From Polysphondylium violaceum (Eukaryota; Evosea; Eumycetozoa; Dictyosteliales; Dictyosteliaceae), in NCBI GenBank assembly GCA_000277445.1, contig AJWJ01000006.1:1-64000 (forward strand): a stretch of DNA of 64,000 nt, written 5' to 3'. The translations under genes were made by a program, and so were the position numbers. Every line of letters begins with the position of its first letter. Position 1 is the stretch's first letter. Of the stretch, positions 32,297 through 43,643 are shown one piece after another. The notes below the pieces were generated by a model. It worked only from the letters and a program-made list of their open reading frames with translations. It was not told the origin of the DNA and did no database searches.

Positions 32297-33726
32297 ATGT
32301 CAAAGAGAAAGAAGGATCAGGTTGATAAAGAAGAAGAGGAAGACCAAGTGAAGGAGAACAACGTAGCATTAGAGAAAAAAGATAAAAAAAGAAACATAAA
32401 GTTGAAAATAGTAATGATACAGATAATATAAAAATAGATAAAGAAAAAGGAAAAGACAAAAGTAAAGATAAAGATAAGAAAAAAGAAAAGAAAGAAAAGA
32501 AAGAAAAGAAAGATAAAAAAGAAAACAAGGATAAAAAAGATCAAAAAGAAGATAAAATAAAAGATAAAAAACAAGACAAAAAACAAGATAAAAAAGATAA
32601 GGTAAAAGATGAAAAACAAGATATACAAGTCGAAAAGAAAACACTAGAGATTGACAGCCAACAAGAATCTGAAGAAAAACAAGAATCTGAAAAAAAAGAA
32701 ATCGAAGAGAAAATTGAAGAGATATTAAATTTCAATGATCAGGAACATTTGGACAATATAGATTTCCAAGAGAGACCTTGGTTAAAATTGATAAAAGGAC
32801 AATTTCAAAATATTTTATGGTCCAGCGATAAAGAGATACCACACATCATTGTCATCTTTACCGTCGAAGAGTGCAATAAGTTCATCGGCCTGTTGCCAGA
32901 CATTTTCTCTCAAGAGCTGGGCGCCAAGGTCAGTAAAAAGAGAATGGTGCTCGGGTTTGATACTGAGGGAAAGAACCCGTTCTCTCTTCAACTGTCGACC
33001 AAAACAGTGACAGCTGTTATTTATATCAAGTTTTTCGAGTCCCTTGGTGGGCCACTCACAGATTTGTTGCAGGATAAAGCAATAGTAAAGGCCGGTGTTG
33101 CTGTAACAGACGATTTTGAAAAGTTAACTTTGGCACATCCCAAATGCAAGCCTAGGGGCGCCCTCGATGTGGCTTGCGTGGCCAATTTTAACGGACTGAC
33201 ACAAAACTATCTTTCACTGGATGTGTTGGCCATCGATCTACTCAACACACAAAAGTACAAGAGAGTGCACTATGAGGAGTTTCTTCAAATCCCCAAACAA
33301 AAAGAAGAATGGGTTCAGTTCCAGATCAAGAGAATGACATCACATAAATACGCAGCCATCGATGCATGGTTGGGGTACAAATTGGCAGAGGTTCTCTATC
33401 AACATCTAAAGAATGACATTAGTTTCTATGATTGGAGTTTTGGCCAACAAACAGGTAATTTTAGATTCAAGGTGAAAGGAGGCAGAGGGGATCAAGAGAC
33501 TAAGGATATCCCTAAAAACACCGCCACCACTACTCCTAGGAATAATGATGAATTTAAAAAGAAACAAGATAGTAATCATCATAAAAACAACAGCAACAAC
33601 ACCGATGATGCTATTGTTCAAAAGAAAAAAGAAATCTCTGAGCAGAGATACAAAGTGGCCGAGGACCATACATATTTAAATAAACTACAACAAATAAAAC
33701 AAGGCCAAAGAAGACCTTTTATTTAA
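32297..33726 (+). CDS. WRN-like 3'-5' exonuclease domain protein
   Basis: DnaQ-fold (DEDDy) exonuclease of the type found in WRN and EXD2. The catalytic core runs from about 32750: FDTEGKNPFSLQLS holds the first Asp and Glu, KAGVAVTDDFEKL the second Asp, and SHKYAAIDAWLGYKL the Tyr and final Asp. The C-terminal 80 residues are Lys/Asn-rich. The first 150 residues are a Lys/Glu/Asp low-complexity tail, likely nuclear or nucleolar. The only good start is ATG 32297, but its frame differs from the exonuclease frame. The two would join if the seven-A run at 32384-32390 had one more A, or through a short AG-rich intron ending at that run. Convergent with the golgin gene, 31 bases apart. Confidence 0.8.
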
Positions 33727-33757
33727 TAGATTGTACAGATATTTGAGTGATTCTTGT

Positions 33758-35866
33758 TTATTTATTATTATTTAATTGTTGCTTTTTTAATGATTCGATA
33801 TGCAACAGGAGCTCATTGATTTGGTTTTTGTATAAATCTTTCATATCGAGTATATCTAGTTTGAGTTCATTTACAGTTTCTTCTTTTTCGCCCAACAGTT
33901 CGAGTGATGTTTGATAACGTTGTTGAAGATCTTTGATTTCTTGTTGATGGGATTTGAGCTCTTTGCATTCCAGTAGCAATTCCTCGTTCATGGTGGTGAG
34001 CTTGACCAGCTCGTCTTCGAGTTTTCTTCTCGAGTACTCGAGGGAGTTTATCTGAGCGTGCAGAGCAGATATTTCACCTTCTTTGTGCGAGAGCGACGAT
34101 TGAAGCAGCTCACTACTCATAAAGTCATGAGTGCTTGGTGTTTTTTTCATACCGCCAGCGGAATGGAATCTGCCATTGGGATTAATGCTTGTTGGTGTCT
34201 GGGGTGCTGTTAGTTTATCGTATCCCATGCTGGACGACAAGGGATTCATGCCACCGCTGCCGCTGAGGTCGGATATACTTAATGGTTGGCTGCCGGGTGG
34301 CGACAATGACGAGGTTGATGATTGGAGTTGCTGTTGGAGTTGAGTTTGTTGTTGTTGGAGCAGCTGTAGTTGTTGCTTCTTATTCATTGTCTCCTTTTCA
34401 TAGTACTCTTTATCTTTGTTTCTTCTGTCTTCAATGTCCTTTAGCTCCTTTAACGATTTGTCCAATTTGTCTTGAAGCGACTCGACATTGAGCTCATGGT
34501 TTCTATTGACCTTTGTGAGATTATCGATCCTCTGCTCGAGGTCTTGGAGTTTGTTTATGGTGTTTTGGTGTGCAGCTTTCTCGGTCTCTATTTCTGTTTG
34601 ATAGGCCTTTGATTTCTTTTTCTCTTTTTTGAGATCAGACTCTACCAGTTTGAAGTTCAATGTAATCTCTTCAAATTCCTTCAACATCTCCTGCTGGTCC
34701 TTTATCACGGTCTCGGCCTTTAATCGCTCTTCTCTGATCTGGAGTGTCAGACTCTTTTCCAGTGCATCCCAGGCATTTTGTCTTTCGCCCAGGGTTTCTT
34801 GAATGGACTCAATCTGTTTGAGCAGGGGTCGGGTGGTTTGGGGAATCGATGAGTTGAGTTGATCGTTTCTAATCTCTGCATCCCGACATCGTTGTTGGAG
34901 ATGTTCAATCTCTTTGTTCAACTCGTCTTCTTTCCACGAGGATTTCTCGACCATTCTGTTGTTGGTCGATCTCAGCTCCTGGACGATGACCTCTAATTGC
35001 TCAATCTTTTCCTGATACTGTCTCTTTTCTGCGGTCAACTGATAGGCATACTCGTCTTTGGCTTTAGCCTTTTCTTCGTCGATTTGCTTGGCATATCTGT
35101 CAATCTCGACGGCATGGTGTTTGTTTAGATCACTGATATCCTTCCAGGCCTTTTCCAAGGCCGACTGAAGATCACCCAACTGCTTTGTCGCTTTGTCTGC
35201 TTCTTGATCCCTTTTGTCAAACTTTTTCGATGTCGACTCTGACACTTCTTTCATGGTGTTGATTGTGTCTTGATACCTTTTGTCTGCATCCTCTAAATCC
35301 TTTAATCGCTCGCTTCTCTGCAACAGTAGGCTCTCTGTATTATTGATACGATCGTTGAGCATAGTAATCGTCTCCTCTTGCTCCTTTACCTGTGTTTTAA
35401 ACTTTTTGTTTGCGCCTTCCAACGCCAATATCTTGTGCGACAATGCAGTGCCCTCATTCATCAATGCATTGATCTTTTCCTCCTTTTCTTTAATGATGTT
35501 CGAGATTGAATCAGACATGGACGTACCACTCTTTAGTGCATCTCTCTCTTTGGTTACTGCTGTTAATTTCTTTTCAATCGTTCCAATTCTTCTACTAAAC
35601 TCTTCTTTTAAGTTTTCAATATCTTCTTTCTTTGAATCATTGTTTAGTCTGTTGATATCTTTTAGTAACTGTTCATTTTCTTTTGATGATTTTGATAATT
35701 GTTGATTTAGATTTTGAATTTGTTTCTCTCTTTCTCCCAATACTTTGACTTTATCATTATGGATTATAGTTAAAGCTGTTAGTTTACTTGATAATTCTAA
35801 TATTTTATCATTTAAATTTTCTTTTTCTTTTTGTTGTTGTTGTAATTGTTTTTGTTGCTCTTGCTC

Positions 35867-35930
<64 letters not shown>

Positions 35931-36907
35931 AATTGATCTTGTTGTTCTTTTTGTTTTCGTTGCTCTTGTAATTGATCTTTCTGTATTTGTTCTTGTGGTT
36001 GCTCATTTGTTAATTCTTCAACTTTATTTTCTACTATTTGTTCTTTGATGTCTTTCTCTATTGTTTGTTCTTTGATGTTACTAATATTGTTTTGAGCTTG
36101 TTCTATAACTGACTCAACAGTTTGATTGGAATCTGTTACATTTGAAGGTATAATAATATCATCCAAACCATCTTCTATAAATGAAGTATCATCTACTCCT
36201 TGCTCGGTCATTTTAAATCGTGAAGATAATGATGATGCTTTAGTTTCGTCATTTTCATCTTGTTTAGCATCATCATTGTCATTATTAATTGATTTCTTTT
36301 CAATGTCTATAGCTATATAAAGATGCATATGTAGGTATGAGTATGTATTACTCTTTGTCATAATAATAAATACTATACCATTGTTTTCACTCTCATCATC
36401 CTCTTGTACTTTAAATTGAACAACAGTGGTCTCTGTATCACTGTCGCTATCGTCTTTATCTTTAATTATACTTTCAAAAGGTTTGGTGTTTTCTTTATAG
36501 GGTGTACTTGTTATATTTTGGTCCTTGCCTTTACCTGTATCACGGGTTTTGGGGGGAGCTGTATGAGGTGCATTTATTTTATGATTGGATACCGGTGTTG
36601 AAGGGAGATTACCGGTGTTTGTTGTAGTTGTTGTAGTGGTGTTGGTGGTAGTATTGCTTTTAGTTTGTTGTTGAGGCTTTGTAGGTGTTGTTGTAGCAGA
36701 TTTAGAAGTAGATGTTGGTGTAGAGAATGAGTATCCAAAGAAACCGCCAGATGGTGACGTAGAGAATGGTACTGCATTATTTGTGCCACCCTCGCCTGTC
36801 GCTGGTGTTTCGGGGATACCTATTGCTTTATCTATACTCTTTTCAACATTCTTTAATGCTTTGCCTACAGCTGATATATCGAAATTGAAGTTACCCCACC
36901 CACTCAT
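33758..36907 (-). CDS. TMF-like golgin (coiled-coil Golgi tether)
   Basis: Long coiled-coil protein of the TMF1 type, which binds Rab6 and tethers vesicles at the Golgi. A 66-base intron at 36313-36378 (GTATAG to TATATAG) joins exons 36907-36379 and 36312-33758, giving 1027 residues. The N-terminus WGNFNFDISAVGKALKNVEK followed by SIDKAIGI resembles TMF. Residues 60-290 are Ser/Thr/Asp-rich, then comes a poly-Gln run of about 22 residues. Heptad coiled coil then runs almost to the end, ending VNELKLDILDMKDLYKNQIN, similar to the C-terminal TMF domain. The intron length is a multiple of three and has no stop, so unspliced RNA would add 22 hydrophobic residues. Confidence 0.75.
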
Positions 36908-37208
36908 CTTATTACTCCTCTATTGGTGTCTATAGATTAGGTAAGTATAGCAAGATATCTATCTATTTATCTGTTTTGTATTACTATTATTTCTGTGAAC
37001 TGTAATAAATAAATTAAATTAAAAAAAAAAAAAAAATCTTCAAAATCAAAAGTTACAAATCATTTCGCACACGCCACGCGTACAGATAAAATACAAATAA
37101 TAATGGGTGAGATTTAAATAAATAGAAATAATAAATAAATATCAACACAAAATGTCTATCTTATTTCTGATTGATATTGCGGGATATTAGTATTAGTCAC
37201 TTCATACT
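36908..37208. other. Divergent promoter region
   Basis: About 300 A/T-rich bases with a 15-base A run near 37021. It separates the golgin gene from the first Cys-rich secreted protein gene. No gene is seen. Confidence 0.5.
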
Positions 37209-38099
37209 ATGTTTAAGCTATCAGTACTATTGTTTGTGATCTATATAGGATGTTGTGTATCATCGTTCACCTATAGAAAGGATGATGTGTACACGTTTAG
37301 AAAAGATACGACAAGAGGTGTGTTTCCTTTTGTCGGTGGATACCATGTCAAGGTTGCAGGTGGAGGTAAAGATGTCAAGAATGATGAATATTATGTTGCA
37401 AACTATGAATTTGATCACTTTATTGAACAGGAACAAATTGATCAATACCTATTCAAAGGCAGAATCGTTAGATACTTGGCTGTTAAATACGATACATTTG
37501 AAATCACAGATGCCTATAGATTAATGCCAAACACTGACCAAAACAACAATAATAATGACAACACTTTGTATTTTATCACCAACAATAATTTGGTGACAGA
37601 GTATTACAATGTAAATAGAGAACACGCAGTAAAGAACATCACAGAACCCTACTCAAAGCAAATCACAAGTCTCCATATGGACTGGTTTCTAAAGCAATTG
37701 TATTTCAATTTGGTCTATGGCAAGTTTGAAAACGACTATTTCCTCGTCCAGAAACTCTATATCCGTGTCGATGTCAATTGTGGCAGAAATGTAGGTCAAT
37801 GGTGTCCGGAAAATAAGATTCCAACCTACAGGTATGACGATAACCAATGTGTTAGAAACACAGGCTGTGTCAAACCTTTGCCAATCAATTGCCAAAAGCC
37901 AAACAATGTCGTATGTAAACAAGGATTCACCAAAACAGGCTTTCCATCCCACCCCAACGGCTGCCAAATTGACTACTGCTTTCCCTCATTTCTGTTCACC
38001 AATCAAACTGCCCCATCCTCATTCACGCCAACCCAGCCAACAAGAGAAGAATGGGCTAGAATGAGACAACAGTTTCAAAACAACAGACGTTATTATTAA
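37209..38099 (+). CDS. Secreted Cys-rich protein, family A copy 1
   Basis: A single exon of 296 residues with signal peptide MFKLSVLLFVIYIGCCVSS. It shares a layout with the products at 38302 and 55410. A first half holds DVYTFRKDTTRGVFPFVGGY, then DQYLFKGRIVRYL, DAYRLMP and NITEPYSKQI. A Cys-rich end holds WCPENKIPTYRYDDNQC, NTGCVKP, VCKQGFTKTG and GCQIDYCFPSFL. This copy has FPFVGGY where the other two have FPKCGGYY or WPQCGGYY, so it lacks that Cys. A soluble extracellular role is likely. I do not recognise a named family, and no enzyme motif is evident. Confidence 0.85.
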   Translation: MFKLSVLLFVIYIGCCVSSFTYRKDDVYTFRKDTTRGVFPFVGGYHVKVAGGGKDVKNDEYYVANYEFDHFIEQEQIDQYLFKGRIVRYLAVKYDTFEITDAYRLMPNTDQNNNNNDNTLYFITNNNLVTEYYNVNREHAVKNITEPYSKQITSLHMDWFLKQLYFNLVYGKFENDYFLVQKLYIRVDVNCGRNVGQWCPENKIPTYRYDDNQCVRNTGCVKPLPINCQKPNNVVCKQGFTKTGFPSHPNGCQIDYCFPSFLFTNQTAPSSFTPTQPTREEWARMRQQFQNNRRYY

Positions 38100-38301
38100 T
38101 TATAATAAACATACATTTTGTAAATATCTCTATCTCTTGTCATTTCACTCAACACTCAGAAAAAGGGTTAATTGTTAGAATACAAGTGGGGTGTGTGGAA
38201 TTGATAAATCTTGGCAAAATAAAGATTTTTGAGTGAGTGATTTTTGATTGATTTATTTCCTGATACATCAAATTAATTGTTTAGAAAGAATAATAATAGT
38301 G

Positions 38302-39204
38302 ATGATTAAATTTTTATTTGTTTTAGTTTTAGTATTTTTGGTGGCGTATGTCTTGTCTATGGAAGATAAAGAAAGAGATGTATACACCCTTAGAAAAGAT
38401 AAGAATAGATGTCAATTTCCAAAATGTGGAGGATACTATGTCAGAAAGATTGGAAATAATGAAAAAGAAGTCTATGTTGCCAAATATGAAAGTCTGGATC
38501 ATTATGTTGTAGATGAATTATTACAAGATTATTTATTTAGGGGATCGGCGGTAAGAGTGCTGGGAGACAATTATGATATCTTTAGAATCAAACAAATTTT
38601 TAGAGCATTGCCTCATGGTGTAAACTCAACAATGCAAACCGGATACTATGTGGTAAGATGGGGTGTGCCTACCTATTATGGAGAAAAGGGTGAATACTAT
38701 ATCAAAGATTGTGGTGAGGCAATCGATATAGGATCCAAACAATCTATAGCCATAGACAATTACACTGAGCCCTACTATCAATATGGCAATGTCAATAATA
38801 TTCACTATGGATTACTCAAAACAAACATCCGATCCGGGGGAATAGTAACAGGTACATTTGATAATAAGATCCTCCATATTCACAAGATATTCATCAGAGT
38901 GACAAGAAGCTTGTGGTGTCCTGTCATTGAAGACAGTGAATGTTTCAAAGGAAATATCAATACTTACATGATTGATGAAGACTATTGTTGGATCGCAACA
39001 GGATGTCAAAAACAACCTACATGTCCAAATCAAAAGAAAAAAGTCACTTGTAAAAAAGGATATGAATTAATTCAAGTTCCCACCATGGAAAACAATAATC
39101 TTGGTTGTCCCGTTTTCTACTGTCATCCAGAATTCTTGGTTGACAATATACTGCCCTTTAATCAAACTGTTGCCGGTAGCGGATTTGAAAAGAAAATAAA
39201 TTAA
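38302..39204 (+). CDS. Secreted Cys-rich protein, family A copy 2
   Basis: A single exon of 300 residues. The Met at 38302 is chosen because it opens a clean signal peptide (MIKFLFVLVLVFLVAYVLS); an in-frame upstream extension lacks a good start. Family features are DVYTLRKDKNRCQFPKCGGY, then LQDYLFRGSAVRVLG, FRALPHG, NYTEPYYQYG, and a Cys-rich tail with YMIDEDYCWIATGCQKQPTC and CKKGYEL, ending GCPVFYCHPEFL. It is 202 bases downstream of copy 1 on the same strand, so the two are a tandem pair. Function is unknown. Confidence 0.85.
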   Translation: MIKFLFVLVLVFLVAYVLSMEDKERDVYTLRKDKNRCQFPKCGGYYVRKIGNNEKEVYVAKYESLDHYVVDELLQDYLFRGSAVRVLGDNYDIFRIKQIFRALPHGVNSTMQTGYYVVRWGVPTYYGEKGEYYIKDCGEAIDIGSKQSIAIDNYTEPYYQYGNVNNIHYGLLKTNIRSGGIVTGTFDNKILHIHKIFIRVTRSLWCPVIEDSECFKGNINTYMIDEDYCWIATGCQKQPTCPNQKKKVTCKKGYELIQVPTMENNNLGCPVFYCHPEFLVDNILPFNQTVAGSGFEKKIN

Positions 39205-39250
39205 AAACTCGTGTAGTACATAATAATTTTAAACAAAGAGATAAAAACGT

Positions 39251-42200
39251 TTATTGTTGTTGAAGTTTTAAAACCATTTTCTTATTCTCTCTTATATTCT
39301 TTTCTTGCTCTTCTTTTGCACGTCTTATATTGGTTACCATGGAAGAGTCCTCAGGTATATCAATGGATTTTGTGATTGATTTATCACCTTTTTTCATTAA
39401 AAATTTAAATGGTTGAAGACCAGAGGGAGCTGGAGAACTTGAACTATTGTTGCTGTTATTAGCATTACTTTGGCTTTGATTTTGTTGTTCAGTAATGGCA
39501 AACAAAGATGGTAAACTAAGTTTAGTTTTCTCTGTTGATTTCTTTGATAAATCATCTTGAAGAATGGCTTTAAATTCTTTGGCCAACTCTTCCTCTTCCA
39601 TTTCTTCCAATTGTTTTTGTTGCAATTCCAACTGTTGGAGTTGTTGTTGAACCGATATTTGTTGCTGTTCCTCTAGCTCTCTTTCCTGTTGTTGTTTTTC
39701 AAGCTCTTTATTAAAATCTTGCGCCAATTCTTCTTCTTGTTCTCTTTCTTTTTCTGCCTCACGCTTCTTGTCGAGCATGTTTCCATCATTTGGATCATCG
39801 ACAATGCCATTTAAAATCTTGAAACATTCTTCGTTGGCCTCCTCCCAATTTTTGAGTATTTTAATATTTGGAATAATAGAGAGAACATCGGAAATCATAA
39901 AATCAATCTCTAGTGGAAGTTGTTTGGTCAAGGTATATCTTTGGAAAAAGATTAAAAATGGAGAAAGATAATTTTGTAAATCTTCTTGAGAAAAGCAATC
40001 TTTACATGTTAAAATTAATGTACATATCTATAATATTGAGATAATAGTAATAATAATTAATATAAAAATAAATTAAATATCATCAGTGATAATAAATGCA
40101 TATACATACATATCTAATTCTAAAAGAATCTTTAATTGGATCAAAATCTTCAATATTTGGTCTTGGACGATTTTGAACAATTTCCCTCTCTCTTTCGTTG
40201 GATGGGGGGAATAAATGAATAGAGTTGTAGCCATACTCGAGAGAGCTCTTTAGAAAAGAGAATATTTGTTGAGTATTTAATAAACAAGCATTGTATAGTT
40301 CAGCAAACAAAGTGATTTGCATAATTCTCTTTTGATTTTGATTGAAATCATTCTTTTCAAAGCCAACAGTGATATCTTCATAAAGTTTCCAAATCACCGA
40401 TCTGACAAAGAGTGGATAATATTTCTTTAATTCAAACAGAATCTCGGCAATGAGAAAAATGTTTCCATATTTACCCTTGTGAACGTCCAATAGATATTTG
40501 GTCAAATATTTTTGGGTCTCAGGGGTCCAGGGCAATTCGAGAAGTTTGTCGACGACATTCTTTAAACTGGCTTTTGACAAGAAAACAAAGACCAATGATT
40601 TGGCAAATTGTTTGATTGGATCGACATGCTTCTTTTTCACAACGACGGGTCTGCATGCCAAATAGGCATTGTCGATCATTGTCTCTTTGACACCGTCCAT
40701 CAATCTAGCGTTTTTGAATTTAATCAAAATGTCCAACATGTTACGAAGACGGATTTGGGTGTCGGGAATTCTGTATAAATATCTTCCACAGGTTTCAAAC
40801 AACATGCAGGCCACATCGACATTTTGATGCGAGAAATCATCAAAACACAACTTTAAGTAATTGAATGCAATTGATCTTTCAATGACTCTAAATTTAATCA
40901 ACTCGCCAATGTATGTAATATCCTTTAATCTTTCTCTTAACAGAGATTGATCTTTTTTTTCAAATAATCCCTTCATATCATCTTCAATCTAGCAAATATA
41001 ATAGGTCGTATTAATATAATGATTATTGAATATGCATAATTACGATGATGATATTTACCTCTTTAACAAATGCACCAACAAAATCTTTGTAAATTGGTAA
41101 TTGGTTGATGGATGCCAAGAATCTAGAGAAATAGGGAATTTGGTCTAATTTGGCGGACAAGAATTGTAAGAGAAATGGTTTGACAACTTTCATTGGTAAT
41201 TTAATAAACTCTAATACAATATTATCAATCTGTGATACCTTGGCATTACCAAACTTTAATAATTTCAACATGTCTTCAAGACTAGTTTTAATTCTTTGTT
41301 TTTCTGCTTTTTTCTCTTCTTCAACTTCTTCGTTTGATTTTGATGGTGTAGGGGTTGGAGTTGGTGTAGATGTTGTTGTTGTTGTACTAGTAGTACTAGT
41401 GGTATTTGTATCTGTAGTACTAGATGATGAAGATAGTGCAGGCGATGGTAAAGGAGTAGTGTTTGTTGATTTCTCTTTAACCGTTGGAGGGAAATTAATA
41501 CTAATCTCGTAAAATTGTTTTTGTTCATCATTTTCATATGGAGAATCAAATGTTTCAATTTGCTCAGTCTTTTGTTCTTGATTGATTTCCTCGTCTAGTT
41601 TTGAAGAGTAATCGTTGTTTGGCACTGGCTCGCCGATCATCTCTGCAAATGTAGATATATTTGTAATTAATTTATCATATTGTTTTCTCAACACATCGTA
41701 TGCCTCGGATGATTCGGCTGGCACTTCACCTTTGGTTCTCATCAACAATTTAATTTCCTTTTCCTTTTCTCTTAATACCTAGAGTAGTATGATAATATTA
41801 GCGATAACGATGTAATAAATGGGTTCTAGTCATCGCGACTAACCAACTCAACTACTACATACAGATTGTTCTTTTGCAAGGAATTCACAAACTTGATTAT
41901 AATAGTTGAAAACGAGGTTCTTGCTAAACTTGGCCTCTTCCTCGGACAAGAGTTTGAAATAGTCGGTGGGGAGATCGGGAATGGATTGATCCTTTTTGTT
42001 GAGCACTATCAATGAAATTGATTTAACAAAACTGAGCACAACCAATAGATTGCCATAGCCAATGTCTTTGTCTTGCTCGATGGTGCTTGAGCCAATGAGT
42101 TTGTTCATCAACTTGAGAATGGGCGAGAAAGTGTGAATGATATTTGCAAAATAGAGATCAATTACCAAACGAATGAGGATTCTTCGTTTGGTGATCTTGG

Positions 42201-43260
42201 CATTCCTCTCATTCTCTGTGTCTGTCGCAGGGATGACGAGAGGGATAAAGGGTTGGAATATCTGCTCGGCAATCAACGTGTCGACTGCTTCGTACTTTTG
42301 ATACATGGTCGAAAAGACACTGACAATAGCACCAATGTCCTGTATCTTGAAATTGGACTTCAAGATCGACGGGATGATCTCTGACACGTATTGCGAGAGA
42401 TTCAATTGGGTGACCTCGGTCACAACGGCGTCTCGTGCATCAGAGATGGTCTTCACCTTTTTAACAAAATTTGACACACGTTTAAAGTTAGACTCGAGGT
42501 CTTTGGCGCCTTGCTTGGCAGTGGCATGCTTTTCATTGAGACGACGTTGTGTCATGAGGTTATTGAGATCCTCTCGTAGTCTGACAATACGCTCCTGTTC
42601 AAGTTTTTTCTCTTTTTCAATTCTCTCCAACTCTTGTTGTTTGGCCAATTCCTCTGCCTTTTCTTTTGCAATACGATCTTGTTCTGCTTTAATACGTGCA
42701 TTCTCTTCATCCTGTATTCTCTTTTTCTCCTCCTCTTCTTTTTGTTTGGCTAATGCTGCTGCTGAAACTGCTTGCTTTTCCTTTTTAAAATCTCTTCTAG
42801 GCTTTTTCTCTTTTTTAATTTGTTGTTGTTGTTGCTGTTGATTACTAGTCGATGTAGAGGTTGTATTATTATTACTATTGTTGTTGTTGTTGTTATTGTT
42901 ATTTTGAGCTATCTTTAGTATTGCTGGTTTAGGTTCTTTTGGTTTCTTTTCTTTGATTGGTCTTTCTTTCATAGGTTTTGGTGTTGCGGTGGTGGTAGTT
43001 GTTGATTCTTGAGTAGAAGGAGAACCTGATGCTGCAGGAGATGCTACTGCTGCTGGTTTCTTTTCTATTTGTTTTGGCTCTCGAGGTTTCTTTTCTCTTG
43101 GTTTCCTATCATGTTGTTTCTTTATATCTGTTGCTGATGAATCTACAGTTGGTGGTGGTGATGCAGTAGTGGTTGTTGTTGTTGTTGTTGTTGTTGATGT
43201 TACTGTAGTAGGTGTTGGCGCAGCTGTTGTTGTTGATTTGGGTACATAAGAAAAACTCAT
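39251..43260 (-). CDS. upf2: UPF2, nonsense-mediated mRNA decay factor
   Basis: Scaffold of the NMD pathway, linking UPF1 to UPF3 and the exon junction complex. Exons 43260-41863, 41778-41059, 40988-40110 and 40027-39251 join in phase 0 to give 1257 residues, close to the human protein. The first 190 residues are Thr/Ala/Lys/Gln low complexity with a charged helix. Three MIF4G-type helical domains follow. The third has GELIKFRVIERSIAFNYL, then LFETCGRYLYR, and across a splice DPIKDSFRIRYICTLILTC followed by FLIFFQRYTL, which follow UPF2 well (FRIRLVCTILDTCGQ in other species). LPLEIDFMISDVL is also typical. The end is Glu/Gln-rich with a basic helix where UPF1 binds in other species. Confidence 0.9.
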
Positions 43261-43643
43261 CTCTTCTCTACAATATATTAGAAAGATGTGTTATCAATGT
43301 CGTGCGTGCCTGTGTGCGTGTATTCAAATATCAATGAAAGTGATGGCGAATGGCAAAATTATAAAATCAAGAAAATTTAAATTTTTTAAAAATCCTAAAA
43401 ATCATCAAATTTGGGAAAAAGGACAAGATGAGAATGTAATGTAAAATAATATTCAATGTCACATTGTAAAATGAAATCATCATAATACAATGCCAACATA
43501 ATGATTTATTATATGTATTTAATTATAGATAGTTTATGGTTTTTCTTTTTTTTTTTTCTTTTTTTTTTCTTTTTTTCCATTTTAAAATTCGTATACAAAC
43601 ATTGTATTTAGTGATTGATTGAGTTGATAAGGGATATGAATTA
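43261..43643. other. Intergenic, UPF2 to amino acid permease
   Basis: A/T-rich DNA with T runs near 43545-43576. Both flanking genes are on the minus strand. It holds the UPF2 promoter and the permease 3' region; nothing else is seen. Confidence 0.5.

Noticed and set aside
32320-32390. Short intron (GTTGAT to AAAAAAAG) to fix the exonuclease frame
   Set aside because: It would restore the frame, but the sequence is as Lys/Glu-coding as its surroundings and not intron-like; a one-base change in the A run is simpler. Left open in the findings.
35745-36048. Plus-strand frames of pure Cys or Val repeats opposite the golgin gene
   Set aside because: They are other readings of the CAA poly-Gln tract in the golgin gene.
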